Shown: piece by piece, positions 26,270 through 33,978 of the stretch
Layout of the letters: every line of letters begins with the position of its first letter
Position numbering within the stretch: position 1 is the stretch's first letter
Assembly (NCBI RefSeq): GCF_009765785.1
Contig: NZ_LMUT01000005.1
Coordinates: forward strand, 174,642-238,641
Length of the DNA: 64,000 nt
DNA from: Granulicella sp. L46
GTDB lineage: Bacteria; Acidobacteriota; Terriglobia; Terriglobales; Acidobacteriaceae
Direction: 5' to 3'
The notes under the pieces: generated by a model
The model's input: the letters and a program-made list of their open reading frames with translations, nothing else
Databases searched by the model: none
What the model was told of the DNA's origin: nothing
Program-made: the position numbers and the translations under genes

Positions 26270-27588
26270 TGTCTGACGAGAGTGTAGTGCGGGTAGGGCT
26301 ATTGGGGTTCGGGACGGTGGGCAGCGCATTTGCAGAGGTGCTGGCGGCGCATGGCGACCTGGCTGCGCATGGAGATGCGGCGGCCCACGGGCACGCGTTG
26401 GTGCGGGTTACGCATGTATTCAATCGCGGCGTGGACAGGAAACGGACGCATGCGCGGGCGAAGTTTCTTGCGAAGGATGTGGTGTGGACACAGCGGGTGG
26501 AGGACGTGCTCGAATCGCCGGATGTAGATGTGGTGGTGGAGTTAATGGGGGGGCTGGATCCGGCGGAGGGCTGGATACGCGCGGCGTTGAATGCGGGTAA
26601 GCACGTGGTGACGGCGAACAAGCTGTTGATTGCATATCGCGGTGCGGAGCTGTTTGCGCTAGCTGCGGAGAAGGGCGTGCAACTGCGGTACGGGGCTGCG
26701 GTTGCGGGCGGCGTGCCGGTGATTCCGGGGATTGCGCAGGGGCTGAGCGGGGATGTGATTACCCGGATCAGCGGGATCGTGAATGGGACGTGCAATTTTA
26801 TTTTGAGCTCGATGGAGGACGGCGCGGACTACAGCGAGGTATTGGCGAAGGCGCAGGCGGCGGGGTATGCGGAGACAGATCCGTCAGCGGATGTGGATGG
26901 TTTCGATGCGCGGGCGAAGCTGTGTGTGCTGGCGCGGCTGGCGCTGCATGCGGAGATTGATCCGGACGAGGTGCCGACACAGACGATTGCGATGATCTCT
27001 GCCGTGGACTTTGCGTATGCGAAGGAGCTGGGGTGCACGGTGCGGCAGGTGTCGCGCGCTGAATTGATCGAGGGTGTGGTGAGCGCGAGTGTGGGGCCGA
27101 TGCTGGTGCCGAGGACATCGCCGATTGCGTACTCGCACGGGACGCAGAATATGGTGGTGACGAGCGGCAAGTTTGGCGGGGATGTGGTGTTCAGCGGACA
27201 TGGTGCGGGCGGGCATCCTACGGCGGTCGCGGTGATGAGCGACGTGCGGGCGATTGCGGAGGGAAGCGTGCAGGTGCGGCTTCCGGCGCAGAAGATGAAG
27301 GTGGTGGGGGACGTGGTGGCGCCGCACTATCTGCGGTTCGTTGTGGCGGATAGGCCCGGGATTGTGGCCGCGATTGCGGGGGCGCTGGCGAAGGTCGGAG
27401 CGAATATTGATTCGATCCTGCAGCACCGCGGCTTTGCGGGGGATCGGTTGCCGTTCGTGGTGACGACGGAGCCGTCGATGAGTGCATGGCTGAAGGAGGC
27501 GGTGGAGGAGATGGCGGGGTTTGATTTTATGCTGGAGCCGCCGGTCTGTTTGCAGATATTGGTGGTAGATGATCGGGACACGGACTAG
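26269..27588 (+). CDS. hom: Homoserine dehydrogenase
   Basis: 439 residues from the ATG at 26269, which shares its A with the guanine deaminase TGA, so translation is probably coupled. NAD(P)-binding LLGFGTVGSAF, substrate domain with ELMGGLDPAEGWIRAAL, TANKLLIAYRG, GIVNGTCNFIL and the conserved YAETDPSADVDGFDARAKL, then a C-terminal ACT domain from about residue 355 (LRFVVADRPGIVAAIAGAL) that should bind threonine or isoleucine as feedback inhibitor. It reduces aspartate semialdehyde to homoserine. Coupling a biosynthetic gene to a purine deaminase is unusual and may be positional only. Confidence 0.95.
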   Translation: MSDESVVRVGLLGFGTVGSAFAEVLAAHGDLAAHGDAAAHGHALVRVTHVFNRGVDRKRTHARAKFLAKDVVWTQRVEDVLESPDVDVVVELMGGLDPAEGWIRAALNAGKHVVTANKLLIAYRGAELFALAAEKGVQLRYGAAVAGGVPVIPGIAQGLSGDVITRISGIVNGTCNFILSSMEDGADYSEVLAKAQAAGYAETDPSADVDGFDARAKLCVLARLALHAEIDPDEVPTQTIAMISAVDFAYAKELGCTVRQVSRAELIEGVVSASVGPMLVPRTSPIAYSHGTQNMVVTSGKFGGDVVFSGHGAGGHPTAVAVMSDVRAIAEGSVQVRLPAQKMKVVGDVVAPHYLRFVVADRPGIVAAIAGALAKVGANIDSILQHRGFAGDRLPFVVTTEPSMSAWLKEAVEEMAGFDFMLEPPVCLQILVVDDRDTD

Positions 27589-27599
27589 CGGGCTGTGAA

Positions 27600-28001
27600 C
27601 TAGCGGTGGGCGAGGTTGACATAGAGTTCGGAACGGATCTTCCAGCCGTCTTTGGTGTGTTCCCACATGGCCATGTAGGTGCCGGTGTAGACGGTTTTGT
27701 TGTTGGCGTCGGTGGCGATCCAGTGGCCTTGTTCGGCGGCGATGGGGTGGGTGGTGGAGAGCTGGATGGTGTCGGTGACGCGCTCGTAGGTGAGCGAGGT
27801 CTTGGGGGCGTCGAAGCCTTGCTTGAAGAGCTTGAGGTAGGCTGCGCGGGTGGGGACGAAGGTGCCGTCGCCGATGACGGCTACGAAGTTTTCGGCGAGA
27901 GAGTCACCTACGCCGAGGAGGTTTCGGCGGGCGATGGAGCGGTTGGAGTGGGCGCGCGCGGTGCGGATGTTGGCTTCGTCCTGGGTGGGGTCGGTGATCA
28001 T
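27600..28001 (-). CDS. NTF2-like (DUF4440/SnoaL-type) protein
   Basis: 133 residues with the cone-shaped NTF2-like pattern: helix of acidic and basic residues at the start (DEANIRTARAHSNRSIARRN), LAENFVAVIGDGTFVPTRAAYL, strand TYERVTDTIQLSTTHPIAAEQGHW, then YTGTYMAMWEHTKDGWKIRSELYV. The last segment is the usual DUF4440 ending. Such proteins are small enzymes or binding proteins; no residue points to a reaction. Convergent with hom (11-base gap). Confidence 0.8.
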   Translation of the reverse strand: MITDPTQDEANIRTARAHSNRSIARRNLLGVGDSLAENFVAVIGDGTFVPTRAAYLKLFKQGFDAPKTSLTYERVTDTIQLSTTHPIAAEQGHWIATDANNKTVYTGTYMAMWEHTKDGWKIRSELYVNLAHR

Positions 28002-28089
28002 GGAATTGTTGTAGCAGGTTGGGGCGCGACCGCAACGATAGAACGAGATTTCCAGAAGTTATGACAGAAGGAATGCAAGGGCAGCGGCA

Positions 28090-28266
28090 AGAACGGGAGA
28101 AAGCAGGTTCCTCGCTGTGCTCGGAATGACAACCAGAAAAACAAGGACAACTGCAACGGCAACGACAGAAGCAGATCCCTACGGGATGACAGCCAGAAAA
28201 GCAAAAGCAAAAGCAAGAGCACGGCAAAAGCAAGAGCGAGAGCAAAAGCAAGAGCGAGAGCAAAAG
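28090..28266 (+). repeat. Family A hairpin-module array, copy 5
   Basis: TTCC/GGAA module with a G-to-T change in the loop (gctgtgctc), then a perfect ATCCC/GGGAT hairpin with loop TAC near 28174-28187, each ending ATGACA, and a long AGCAAAAGCAAGAGC tract. It lies 5' of the NTF2-like gene and 3' of the MoeZ gene. Confidence 0.83.
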
Positions 28267-28296
28267 CAACGACCCTCGGGAGGAGGGCCGTTGTTT
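28267..28296 (-). terminator. Possible terminator hairpin downstream of moeZ
   Basis: CAACG-A-CCCTC (28267-28277) pairs with GAGGG-C-CGTTG (28283-28293) around GGGAG, with one A/C mismatch. On the minus strand it is followed by TTGCTTTTGCTTTTGC, a T-rich stretch supplied by the family A tract. It begins about 20 bases beyond the moeZ stop. Confidence 0.5.
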
Positions 28297-28316
28297 CGTT
28301 GCGTAGTTGTGTTGGA

Positions 28317-29540
28317 TTAGTACTTGGGGAGGGATTTATCGATGCGGTCGGCCCAGGCTAGGATGCCGCCGGAGAGGTTGCTGACGTTGGTGTAGCCCTG
28401 TTCCTTGAGGAAGAGGGCGGCGCGCTGGGAGCGGGCTCCAGATTTGCAGTGGACTACGATTTCGGTGGTCTTGGGGAAGGTGAGGCGGTGGAGCTGGTTG
28501 GGGAGATCGCCGACGGGGATGAGCGGTGCGCCGATGTCGACGATCTGGTATTCGTGGGGCTCGCGGACGTCGAGGATGAAGGGCGCGGTGTTGCTGTCCA
28601 TGCGGGCTTTGAGCTGCTCGACGGACATTTGCGGGATACCGTCGACGATGGGGAGATCGGGCGTGGAGCCGTGTGAGGAGACTTCGAGGGGGCCGGCTTC
28701 TGTGGGCTTGGGGATGCCGCAGAACTGGTCGTAGTCGATGAGCTCTTTGATTTCGTGGGTGCCGCACATGGGGCACTCGGGATTTTTGCGGAGCTTCATG
28801 GTGCGGAAGCTCATGGCTAGCGCGTCGACTAGAAGAAGGCGACCGATGAGGGGTTCGCCGATACCTAGAATTAATTTAATGACTTCGGTTGCTTGAATGA
28901 CACCGACGAGGCCGGGGAGAATGCCTAGGACGCCACCTTCGGCGCAGCTGGGGACGAGACCCGGCGGTGGTGGCTCGGGATAGAGGCAGCGATAGCAGGG
29001 TCCGTCTTCCGTCGCAAAGACAGAGGCCTGGCCTTCGAAGCGGAAGATGCTGCCGTAGGCGTTGGGCTTGCCGGTGAGGACGCAGGCGTCGTTGACGAGG
29101 TAGCGAGTCTGGAAGTTGTCGGTGCCGTCGGCGATGACGTCGTAGTCCTTGAAGATCTCGAGCGCGTTGGCGCTGGTGAGCATGGTGTTGTGCTTGATGA
29201 TGTTGGTGTTCTTGTTGAGGCCTTTGAGGGTGATCTCGGCGGAGTCGACTTTGAGTTTGCCGACGGTGGACTGCGAGTGGATGATCTGGCGCTGGAGGTT
29301 GGATTCGTCGACGATGTCGAAGTCGACCAGGCCGATGGTGCCGACGCCGGCGGCGGTGAGGTATAGGGCTAGCGGGGCGCCGAGGCCGCCTGTGCCGACG
29401 CAGAGGACCTTGGCGGCCTTGAGTTTCTGCTGGCCTTCCATGCCGACCTCGGGGAGGATGAGGTGGCGGGAGTATCGGGCGATCTCCTCGTTGGTGAGCT
29501 TGGGGAGGGCGGCGGTTTCGGGTTCGAAGGCGGTCGGCAT
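28317..29540 (-). CDS. moeZ: MoeZ/MoeB-type sulfur-carrier adenylyltransferase with rhodanese domain
   Basis: 407 residues from the ATG at 29538-29540. Residues about 10-260 are an E1-like ThiF/MoeB domain: RYSRHLILPEVG, nucleotide loop GTGGLGAPLALYL, the Arg finger in ESNLQRQIIH, catalytic Asp in ADGTDNFQTRY, and zinc-binding CPMC near residue 258 with CYRC near 190. Residues about 300-407 are a rhodanese domain with active-site Cys in VVHCKSGARSQRA. Such proteins adenylate the C-terminal Gly of MoaD/ThiS/CysO-like carriers and load sulfur as thiocarboxylate. The carrier gene lies 131 bases upstream on the same strand. Confidence 0.92.
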   Translation of the reverse strand: MPTAFEPETAALPKLTNEEIARYSRHLILPEVGMEGQQKLKAAKVLCVGTGGLGAPLALYLTAAGVGTIGLVDFDIVDESNLQRQIIHSQSTVGKLKVDSAEITLKGLNKNTNIIKHNTMLTSANALEIFKDYDVIADGTDNFQTRYLVNDACVLTGKPNAYGSIFRFEGQASVFATEDGPCYRCLYPEPPPPGLVPSCAEGGVLGILPGLVGVIQATEVIKLILGIGEPLIGRLLLVDALAMSFRTMKLRKNPECPMCGTHEIKELIDYDQFCGIPKPTEAGPLEVSSHGSTPDLPIVDGIPQMSVEQLKARMDSNTAPFILDVREPHEYQIVDIGAPLIPVGDLPNQLHRLTFPKTTEIVVHCKSGARSQRAALFLKEQGYTNVSNLSGGILAWADRIDKSLPKY

Positions 29541-29671
29541 GGTGTCCTTAAGTGTAGCGGCGTCGGCCCACATCTCCAAGGCGGGATGCGGGGCGCGGTG
29601 ATGCCTACCTAGAGCAGATGCTCGGGGTGGCGGGTGCGATTCGGATGTGGGGTGGGGTGGGGTTCTCGCGG

Positions 29672-29977
29672 CTAGCGACAACAACCGGTGGCGGCGGAAC
29701 CGCCGGCGATGCTGGGGATGATAGTGAGTTCGTCGGTGGGGGTGACGGCGGTTTCTTCCTTGGCGGGAAGGTACCGGACGTCGTCGTCGTTGAGGTAGAG
29801 GTTGACGAAGGAGCGCAGCTTGCCCTCGGGGGTGTAGAGGTGCTGCTGCATGGCGGGGTGCGCGGCGACGAGCGCAGCCAGGCCTTCGGAGACCGTCGAG
29901 CCTGAGACCGAGACAGTTTCCTGCTTGTCGGTGTAGGCGCGCAGCGGGGTGGGGATGTGGATCTGCATAGCTTTCAT
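29672..29977 (-). CDS. CysO/MoaD/ThiS-like sulfur carrier with an 8-residue tail after Gly-Gly
   Basis: 101 residues with the beta-grasp (ubiquitin-like) pattern: MQIHIPTPLRAYTDKQ, SEGLAALVAAHPAMQQHLY, LRSFVNLYLNDDDVRYL and DELTIIPSIAGG. In CysO and MoaD the protein ends at the Gly-Gly, which becomes the thiocarboxylate. Here the frame continues SAATGCCR before a TAG, so the Gly-Gly would first have to be exposed. A JAMM peptidase (31754-32188), a MoeZ-type E1 and a CysM-type synthase in the same minus-strand run suggest a carrier-dependent cysteine pathway as in Mycobacterium (CysO-CysM-Mec). The processing step is inference. Confidence 0.85.
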   Translation of the reverse strand: MKAMQIHIPTPLRAYTDKQETVSVSGSTVSEGLAALVAAHPAMQQHLYTPEGKLRSFVNLYLNDDDVRYLPAKEETAVTPTDELTIIPSIAGGSAATGCCR

Positions 29978-30021
29978 TATGACGCGTCAGGGTGCTCCAT
30001 CGATAGAGATGCGTTGGGCGG

Positions 30022-31665
30022 TTACACGCTACCTTGCGGACCTGTATCTGTGAGTGCCAGGTATTCGTGAATGAAGGCAATCGACATGCTGCCTTCGCCG
30101 ACGCTGCTGGCAACGCGTTTGACGGAGCCGTGGCGAACGTCGCCGGCGCAGAAGATGCCGGGGATGCTGGTTTCGAGCGCGAAGGGCTCGCGGTCGAGTG
30201 ACCAGGTGCTGATGTCGCGGCCCGTGCAGATGTAGCCGTTGGCGTCGCGCTCGAGGGATGGGGGTAGCCAGTGGGTTTTGGCGACAGCTCCAGTCATGAT
30301 AAAGAGTGCTTTGGCGTCGCGGGTGCAGGTGGATTCGGGGACGTCGGGTGGTCGGGACGTGGTTGTGATCTGCTCAAGATGGTCTTCGCCGAGGACGGCT
30401 GTGACCTGGGTATAGGGCTCGACTCGGATGTTGGCCTTGTCGTGGATCTGCTGGATGAGGTATTGCGACATGGTTTGTGCAAGCCCGGCGCCGCGGACAA
30501 GCATGATGACTTCGGCAGCGTAGCCGGAGTAGAAGACGGCGGCCTGTCCGGCAGAATTGCCGCCGCCGATGATGAAGATACGTCGGCCGGTGACGGCAAT
30601 ACCGTCAAAGCGGGACGCGCCGTAGATGATTCCTCGGCCGAGCAAATCGTCGTGGCCTTCAAACTCGAGGCGATGCCAGGAGACGCCGGTGGTGAGCAGG
30701 AGAACGGATGCGCTGATGCGGTCGCCGCCATCGAGGGTGACGCAGTGGCCATCGTCGAGCGATTGCACCTCCTCGATGTTGCGCTTGACCAACATTTCGA
30801 CGCCGAAATGTTTGACCTGCTTGAGGGCGCGTTCGGTTAGTTCGTCGCCGGAGATGCCGGCGGGAAAACCGAGATAGTTTTCGATGCATGAAGATGTGCC
30901 CGCCTGGCCTCCAGCGGCGAAGCGTTCGACGAGGAGAACCTTGAGTCCTTCCGAAGCGCTATAGACAGCGGCGGCCATGCCTGCTGGACCAGCGCCGGCG
31001 ATGATGATGTCGTAACGCGAATGTTTGGGGATGGTCTGGAAGCCGAGGGCTTCGGCGACGCTGCGGACGGTAGGAGTTTCGACCTCTCGTCCTTCTACGA
31101 AGGCGGTGGTGATGGTTTCCGCCTCAGGGGGTTCGGGAGGCCATTCGTAGTCGTACTGGATGCGGTTGGCGGATAGAAATGCCCGGATGGCGCGGCAGTT
31201 GTGGTCGTATTTCGATCCGGCGATGCGAACGCGCGAGGAGGGCGTGTCGCGAGCGAGCTGTTGGGCCATGCCGAAGCGTTGGGTCATGGTGGAGAAGATG
31301 ATTTCGCCGGCGGAGGGGCTATCGCGAACGAGCTCCTGGAGCTGCTGGCGTTCGAAGCGAGCGACGCGGCATTTCGTAACGGCGCGGACGGAGACGATGT
31401 TGGCGGTGCCCATGAAGATGGGCGTTTCTCCGGAGAACATGCCTGCGACGCTCCTTCCAAGTACGCGACGCTGGCCGACGATGTCTTTGATAGCGTCGAG
31501 TTCTCCATCAAGGATGACGAAGAAGCGCGGCTCTTCACCCTCACGGGCGAGCCACTCTCCGGGTTCGAGGTGAATGTCGGCGGCACGGCGCGCGAGGCGT
31601 CGTCGTTCTTGTTCTTCAACGCCTGCAAAGAGCGGAATTTTTTCAAGGTCTGCGGAAGTAATCAT
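30022..31665 (-). CDS. Cyclic-nucleotide-binding domain / thioredoxin-reductase-like flavoprotein fusion
   Basis: 547 residues in three parts. Residues 1-125: cNMP-type domain (LFAGVEEQERRRLARRAAD, then GMFSGETPIFMG as phosphate-binding cassette). Residues about 145-210: a thioredoxin/glutaredoxin-like segment with GSKYDHNCRAIRAFL, where the first redox Cys of a CxxC is missing. Residues about 220-547: FAD/NAD(P) oxidoreductase of the TrxR fold (IIIAGAGPAGMAAAVY, IFIIGGGNSAGQAAVF, IFCAGDVRHGSVKRVASSVGEG), without the TrxR CxxC in its central domain. Such fusions occur in actinobacteria and acidobacteria; electron acceptor unknown. Its position inside the sulfur-carrier cluster suggests a redox role there, which is inference. 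Confidence 0.87.
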   Translation of the reverse strand: MITSADLEKIPLFAGVEEQERRRLARRAADIHLEPGEWLAREGEEPRFFVILDGELDAIKDIVGQRRVLGRSVAGMFSGETPIFMGTANIVSVRAVTKCRVARFERQQLQELVRDSPSAGEIIFSTMTQRFGMAQQLARDTPSSRVRIAGSKYDHNCRAIRAFLSANRIQYDYEWPPEPPEAETITTAFVEGREVETPTVRSVAEALGFQTIPKHSRYDIIIAGAGPAGMAAAVYSASEGLKVLLVERFAAGGQAGTSSCIENYLGFPAGISGDELTERALKQVKHFGVEMLVKRNIEEVQSLDDGHCVTLDGGDRISASVLLLTTGVSWHRLEFEGHDDLLGRGIIYGASRFDGIAVTGRRIFIIGGGNSAGQAAVFYSGYAAEVIMLVRGAGLAQTMSQYLIQQIHDKANIRVEPYTQVTAVLGEDHLEQITTTSRPPDVPESTCTRDAKALFIMTGAVAKTHWLPPSLERDANGYICTGRDISTWSLDREPFALETSIPGIFCAGDVRHGSVKRVASSVGEGSMSIAFIHEYLALTDTGPQGSV

Positions 31666-31753
31666 TGCCTTTTCTTAGCATACTGACGGGTGGGATTGTT
31701 ACGTCGGGTCTGTTGCCTTGACTCGTGCGTGCGAGAACAAGATGTTTGAGGCG

Positions 31754-32188
31754 CTAGGTGACTTCGATGGGATGTGAGATGAAGGTTTTGTCGTCTTCGG
31801 TGGTGCCGGTTAGGAGGAAGCTGTTGGTGATGGCGGCGTGGCCTTTTTCGATGGCGGTGATGACGTAGGCGCAGCCGAACCAGTGGGCCTCGGCGAAGTC
31901 GGTGGGGGACCACTGGGCTGGGTGGTCGGGGTGGGAGTGGTAGAAGCCTATGATGTCGAGGCCGGACTTGCGGGCCTGGCGCTGGGCGGCGATTAATTCT
32001 TGAGGGGCGATGTTGTAGCGGTTGTGGGCGCTGTCCGTGCGGGTGTTGCCGGCGCGGATTATCTGGTGGACGTGGAGGTCGGGGTCGGCGGATTTGCCGA
32101 GGAGGATGCCGCAGCACTCGTGCGGGTAGGTTTCTTCGCCGTGGGCGCGGAGTTCGTCGTAAAGGGGCTGGGGGATGGTGAGGGGCAT
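31754..32188 (-). CDS. JAMM/MPN+ metallopeptidase (Mec-like, M67)
   Basis: 144 residues from the ATG at 32186-32188; the frame opens further upstream through a family A module that is not protein. The JAMM zinc site is intact: Glu in YPHECCGILLG, His pair in FYHSHPDHPAQWSPTD with Ser and the final Asp at the expected spacing. Bacterial Mec removes cysteine from CysO-Cys; related enzymes trim C-terminal tails of sulfur carriers to bare the Gly-Gly. Both jobs are plausible here given the tailed carrier at 29672 and cysM immediately upstream. Confidence 0.9.
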   Translation of the reverse strand: MPLTIPQPLYDELRAHGEETYPHECCGILLGKSADPDLHVHQIIRAGNTRTDSAHNRYNIAPQELIAAQRQARKSGLDIIGFYHSHPDHPAQWSPTDFAEAHWFGCAYVITAIEKGHAAITNSFLLTGTTEDDKTFISHPIEVT

Positions 32189-32254
32189 TTGTGGTTGCTC
32201 GAAGACGGATCCGGTTGGAAAGTGGTGGAGAGTTGAGGTCAGATGGACAGCGTC

Positions 32255-32303
32255 GGGGTCCTTCGACTGCGTGCTGCGCACTCCGCTCAGGATGACAGAT
32301 TTC
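32255..32303 (+). repeat. Family A single module, nested hairpin
   Basis: GGGGTCCTTCGACTGC then GTGC-tgc-GCAC as an inner hairpin (about 32271-32281) and the outer TCCT/AGGA pair, ending GATGACAG. It lies between the cysM stop (32340) and the JAMM start, in the common orientation. The inner stem sequence is not shared with other copies. Confidence 0.75.
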
Positions 32304-32339
32304 TGTTCGAGGCAGCGAGATTTTAGTTCGTAGAGTGGG

Positions 32340-33290
32340 TTATTCGCCTTCTGTTTTTTCGGTCCAGTAACGTTCGCTTAGGTATTTGTCGGCGGAGTCG
32401 GGGAGGATGGTTACGATGACGGCTTCGCGGTTGGCGCGGGCTTCGGCTTCGGCGATGTCGAGGGAGGCGGCTACGGCTGCGGCTGCGGAGACTCCGACTA
32501 ACAGGCCTTGGGTTTTGCCGAGGCGCTTGGCCATGAGGTAGGCGCGCTCGGTGGGCATGTCGATGTTGCGGTCGGCGAGGGTGGGGTCGTAGATGGGCGG
32601 GACGATGGCGGTGGCCATGTGCTTGAGGCCTTCGAGGCCGTTGAACGGCGAGTTGGGCTGCATGGAGATGCACTGAATGGACGGGTTGAGCTCGCGCAGG
32701 CGGCGGGTGGTGCCCATGAAGGTTCCGGAGGTGCCGAGGCCCGCGACGAAGTGAGTGATGCGGCCTTCGGTTTGCTGCCAGATTTCGTTGGCGGTGCCGT
32801 GGTAGTGGGCTAGCCAGTTGTTTTCATTGCCGTATTGGTCGGCGTAGAAATACTTTTCGGGTTCGGCGGCGGCGAGCTCGCGGGCTTTACGGATGGCGCC
32901 GTCGGAGCCGTCGGCTGGGTCGGTCCAGATGACGTTTGCGCCGTAGGCGGCGAGAATGTTTTTGCGCTCGGGGCTGACGTTCGAGGGCATGCAGAGGACA
33001 ACGGGGAAATTCATTGCGGAGCCGAGCATGGCGTAGGCGATGCCGGTGTTGCCGCTGGTGGCGTCGAGTAGAGTTTTGCCGGGGGTGAGCTTGCCTTCGC
33101 GCTGTGCGGCGAGGACGATGGCCGATGCGGCGCGGTCTTTGACGCTGCCGCCGGGGTTAGACCACTCGGCCTTGCCGAGGAGCTGGATGTTGGGGAGATG
33201 CGATGTGAGGCGATCGAGACGCAGGAGGGGCGTGTTGCCGATGCGGTCGAGGAGGCTGGTGCCTAGTTGCGTTTGGGTTGCGGTGGACAT
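32340..33290 (-). CDS. cysM: Cysteine synthase, CysM/CysK family (candidate CysO-dependent)
   Basis: 316 residues from the ATG at 33288-33290. Fold type II PLP enzyme: PLP Lys in NPGGSVKDRAA, substrate loop TSGNTGIAYAM, phosphate-binding GLGTSGTFMGTTR, and the late GVSAAAAVAAS motif. The family forms cysteine from O-acetyl- or O-phosphoserine and a sulfur donor. The neighbourhood (tailed carrier, E1/rhodanese, JAMM) argues that the donor is a carrier thiocarboxylate. First gene of the apparent minus-strand run, although gaps of 150 bases with repeats separate the members. Confidence 0.9.
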   Translation of the reverse strand: MSTATQTQLGTSLLDRIGNTPLLRLDRLTSHLPNIQLLGKAEWSNPGGSVKDRAASAIVLAAQREGKLTPGKTLLDATSGNTGIAYAMLGSAMNFPVVLCMPSNVSPERKNILAAYGANVIWTDPADGSDGAIRKARELAAAEPEKYFYADQYGNENNWLAHYHGTANEIWQQTEGRITHFVAGLGTSGTFMGTTRRLRELNPSIQCISMQPNSPFNGLEGLKHMATAIVPPIYDPTLADRNIDMPTERAYLMAKRLGKTQGLLVGVSAAAAVAASLDIAEAEARANREAVIVTILPDSADKYLSERYWTEKTEGE

Positions 33291-33448
33291 GAGGTGTGCG
33301 GAAGTTCTCGGTAGCTTTTGAGTGTATCGTCCGGCTGTGATCTGGTTCATTGAATCTGCGCGCGGGGATGTGCGAGAGTTAGTAGAGGTTTAGCCGTTGG
33401 CTCGCTGTGCGTGATGGGCGGGCTGGGCAGAGAGTTGTGAAATCGATC

Positions 33449-33865
33449 ATGGCAAAGACGAAAGCGGTTCCTACGTTTGATGAAGTGCTGGCTACCCTGG
33501 GTAGCGAAAAGTTTGATGTGTCTCCGGCGACGGAAGGTTCAAATCGAGCGGCGGGAGCGTACCGGGTGAGTAAGGACGGGTGCGCGGCAGAGATTGCGCC
33601 GAGCCCGGAGAAAGATGCTCCGACTCGTTTGCTGACTAAGGGCGGATGGGTGTTGGGTGGAGAGATTGCGCGCCTGGTGGATCGTGGGTATCAGAAATTT
33701 CTCAAGACTGGCAAGCTGGAGATTCCGGCGACGGCTGATCATCTGCGCGCGCTGCATGGGTTTGATGAGCAGTTGAAAGAGGCTGTGGGATCGATGGTGC
33801 TTTATAACGAGGCGCTGGGGACGACCAGCGATCGGTATGACTACGATCGGATCAAGGGGCGGTAG
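33449..33865 (+). CDS. Conserved hypothetical protein
   Basis: 138 residues from the ATG at 33449 (a GTG at 33407 is also in frame). Not recognised. The N-terminal half, VPTFDEVLATLGSEKFDV then KDGCAAEIAPSPEKDAP, looks loosely folded; the C-terminal half, HLRALHGFDEQLKEAVGSM, is helical and amphipathic. No signal peptide, membrane segment or metal motif. Even codon use and clean boundaries support a real gene. Confidence 0.6.
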   Translation: MAKTKAVPTFDEVLATLGSEKFDVSPATEGSNRAAGAYRVSKDGCAAEIAPSPEKDAPTRLLTKGGWVLGGEIARLVDRGYQKFLKTGKLEIPATADHLRALHGFDEQLKEAVGSMVLYNEALGTTSDRYDYDRIKGR

Positions 33866-33883
33866 AGGCTTGTTCGCGCGATA

Positions 33884-33965
33884 TGCCGGGCCTTCAGCCC
33901 TTGGTATTTTGGCGGCCTGAGCCTAGGCCTTCGACCTAGGCTGTGATGATACCGCGCCGTTGGCG
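33884..33965 (+). repeat. Palindromic intergenic repeat between a hypothetical and rsmI
   Basis: AGCCTAGG (about 33918-33925) pairs with CCTAGGCT (about 33933-33940) as an 8-bp perfect hairpin, preceded by gggccttcagcccttgg. It sits in the convergent gap between the gene ending at 33865 and rsmI. Without a T-run it is not a standard terminator; it resembles acidobacterial REP-like elements built on the CTTCAGCCC motif. Confidence 0.55.
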
Positions 33966-33978
33966 GTGTGGAACCAGG

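Noticed and set aside
24275-26329. Allantoinase extended N-terminally to 684 residues
   Set aside because: The extension runs through the family B tract and antisense to guanine deaminase; MVHALRSRRVITP at 25702 matches the family start.
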